A stretch of DNA of 20,405 nucleotides from Agrocybe praecox (lineage: Eukaryota > Basidiomycota > Agaricomycetes > Agaricales > Agrocybaceae). The notes under the pieces were generated by a model. The model made no database searches. It was given only the letters and a program-made list of their open reading frames with translations, and was not told the origin of the DNA. Shown in pieces: positions 18,742-20,405 of this stretch. The stretch covers positions 1-20,405 of the forward strand of contig CAXHKQ010000187.1 of the NCBI GenBank assembly GCA_964017145.1. Direction: 5' to 3'. Position 1 is the first letter of the stretch. Each line of letters begins with the position of its first letter. The translations under genes and the position numbers were made by a program.

Positions 18742-19343
18742 CTATATAGAATAAATTAATAATTAGTTCCACTATATGCTACCTTGATCAAATAATATAA
18801 TTAGGACTTTCTGTTAATGCAAATAGTTATTTTTTCAACTATACATATCTGTCTGGAATATTTTCTATAAGTTGCATTTTCCGCAGTGCAGAGTTCATCT
18901 GTTCAAACTTCAAACCCGTTTTGATTTTGGTGGAATTATGCAAAAAATCCCATATATGTGATTGTTGGATTCTGAGGCAGTAATATAAAATATCAATAAG
19001 ATAATGCAAAACATGATATAGTCAAAAGAATGATATATTTCTCAACGGTGGCCCTTCGAAATACCTCTCTGTTCAAACGAAGAAATGGAAAGCACACAAG
19101 CATTTTTATAATTTTGTTTGAATGAATATATATATATACACTTGTGGACTTATACTTAAGAACGATCGCACATTCAATGAAAACCTGTAGAAAAGGCTCT
19201 GTTAGCATGTTCGAAATCGTATATTTGTGATGCAGTGTCTTCAGTATCCTCATTGGGCATCATATAATCCAAAAATCGGTTGAGAAAGTCGAGCTCTAGG
19301 CCCTGTACTCGTGTTTGTATTCTGATGATGCATATCTCGCCTG

Positions 19344-20405
19344 GACATATACTTAAGAACGATTTACTTTCGCCTCGATTCTGAGTAATTGCAAGGCTCT
19401 AGATTTTTCGCATAATTTTTATATTGATTATTACACTTATGTCTAGTAGGAACTAACGAAAAAATGGCCTTTACTGGATAGAGGCTTAAGATGTATGCCC
19501 GAGAAGCGTTGCACTATATATCTTATGTATTGCGGGCAATAACCGTTGATGGTCAGGCTGTTTTAGATTTAAGACATAGAAAAACGATAGTTTTTGATGC
19601 TTCGATGTTGTATAAAGACAATGTATCAATTAAAAACACCGGAAAGAATGATCCTAAGCCCTTTCACGCACGAACAAGATAGGAATTCAACGATTCCACA
19701 GAGCCAACATGGATCATTCATGCCATAAGAGATAGTCCCGATGTAAATTCGGCCATCAATCGATAAACAAGTCGTAGGCCTTTACGTCCAACGTCGAATG
19801 TGAAAAGCTTGCCTCCGTCGATGTATCGGCTCACGCGTTTCGAATGGTTCAAGAAAAAATGCTATACTAGCATATCGATTTTCATGAGCAACGCGGAGAA
19901 AAGGCCATGTAATTCTGGAAGGGCACCTCTTAAAGCAACGAATCGAAGAGCATTTGGTTCCGTTCGGATAATTGAGTCATCGTTTGAAGTCTTAGAGCTC
20001 TATATCGAACTCAAGGTAGACCTCGTAGCCTGTGTATCATGGATGTGTTGATATCATAGTTAGATAATTATCAAATGTCCATTGTTGGCGCTCTATATGC
20101 TATATAGTCGTAGGACCAGGTCCACATGTGGGCAGAAAAATATTGGAAGTCCTCATACTACAATATCGTGCCAGAAGAATATCGGAATTGTAGACCTATT
20201 AAGAGCATAAAGGCTTAAAATAAACGTTCCAACAGGAAAAAAATATTCTCAAGGGTCATATGTGTGGATTTTCGGGTAGCCGGTCCAGAGCCTTAACTTA
20301 AATCGTACCAAAAACATCAGTTCAATCGGTATCTGTGCTTAGAAAGAAGCGTTCACATCTCCGCGGACCTAATATTCATCTTTTTCACCAGACATGCACA
20401 CCAGA
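19344..20405. other. Unrecognised sequence right of the duplication
   Basis: Contains two short plus-strand open frames (about 63 and 83 codons) without recognisable domains, and no Ig exon I can identify on the minus strand. Its first 20 bp repeat a motif found 197 bp earlier (see findings). It could be intron of the Ig gene or an unidentified old transposon. Confidence 0.4.

Larger units (their letters stand above)
16436..19343 (+). repeat. Tandem duplication, copy 2 (2908 bp)
   Basis: Second unit of the duplication. It begins with a truncated right arm of the inverted-repeat element (16436-16481) and ends abruptly at CTCGCCTG, where the downstream sequence no longer resembles copy 1. As the copy nearer the 5' side of the minus-strand Ig gene, it is the one a transcript would reach first. 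Confidence 0.95.

Noticed and set aside
19491..20051. Two plus-strand frames of 63 and 83 codons
   Set aside because: No domain, no codon bias and no link between them; not enough to call genes.

Overview
The window is nuclear DNA from an arthropod, almost certainly an insect. Evidence: spliced genes with GT-AG introns as short as 65-70 nt, an AT-rich non-coding background with GC-rich coding exons, a TATA/TCAGT/DPE core promoter of arthropod type, and an exon whose protein matches the start of the insect dopamine transporter. The order cannot be fixed from this sequence.

Layout, left to right. (1) 1-2313, minus strand: first coding exon of a dopamine transporter (DAT), a 5' UTR exon and a clean core promoter; the rest of the gene lies off the left edge. 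(2) 2393-3704: a 1.3-kb non-autonomous Tc1/mariner-like element with long inverted repeats, sitting about 115 bp upstream of the predicted DAT start site. (3) 3705-4764: no recognisable gene. (4) 4767-11881: two convergent conserved genes, SMIM14 (plus, four exons) and ZCCHC8 (minus, two exons), bracketed by an inverted repeat. Its inner 122 bp are 98% identical and carry an ATGCAAAT octamer and a hairpin; each copy points toward the gene it precedes. Between the left copy and SMIM14 is a small tandem repeat flanked by inverted GCGCAGA-rich arms. (5) 12104-13230: a decayed Helitron with Pif1-type helicase remains and its CTAG 3' end, carrying a nested 5'-truncated LINE with a perfect 13-bp target duplication. 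(6) 13263-13570: a short inverted-repeat element. (7) 13525-19343: a 2908-bp tandem duplication (two copies, 3-bp joint) that doubles the last two exons of a muscle-type Ig-domain gene on the minus strand, plus a 150-bp foldback element. (8) 19344-20405: nothing recognised.

The genes do not form a functional set. DAT clears synaptic dopamine, SMIM14 is a small ER membrane protein, ZCCHC8 is the scaffold of the nuclear exosome targeting (NEXT) complex, and the Ig gene is probably a cytoskeletal titin/obscurin-class protein. The notable features are mostly in the non-coding part: the inverted promoter-like module, the TE next to the DAT promoter, the nested Helitron/LINE, and the recent (or artefactual) terminal-exon duplication.
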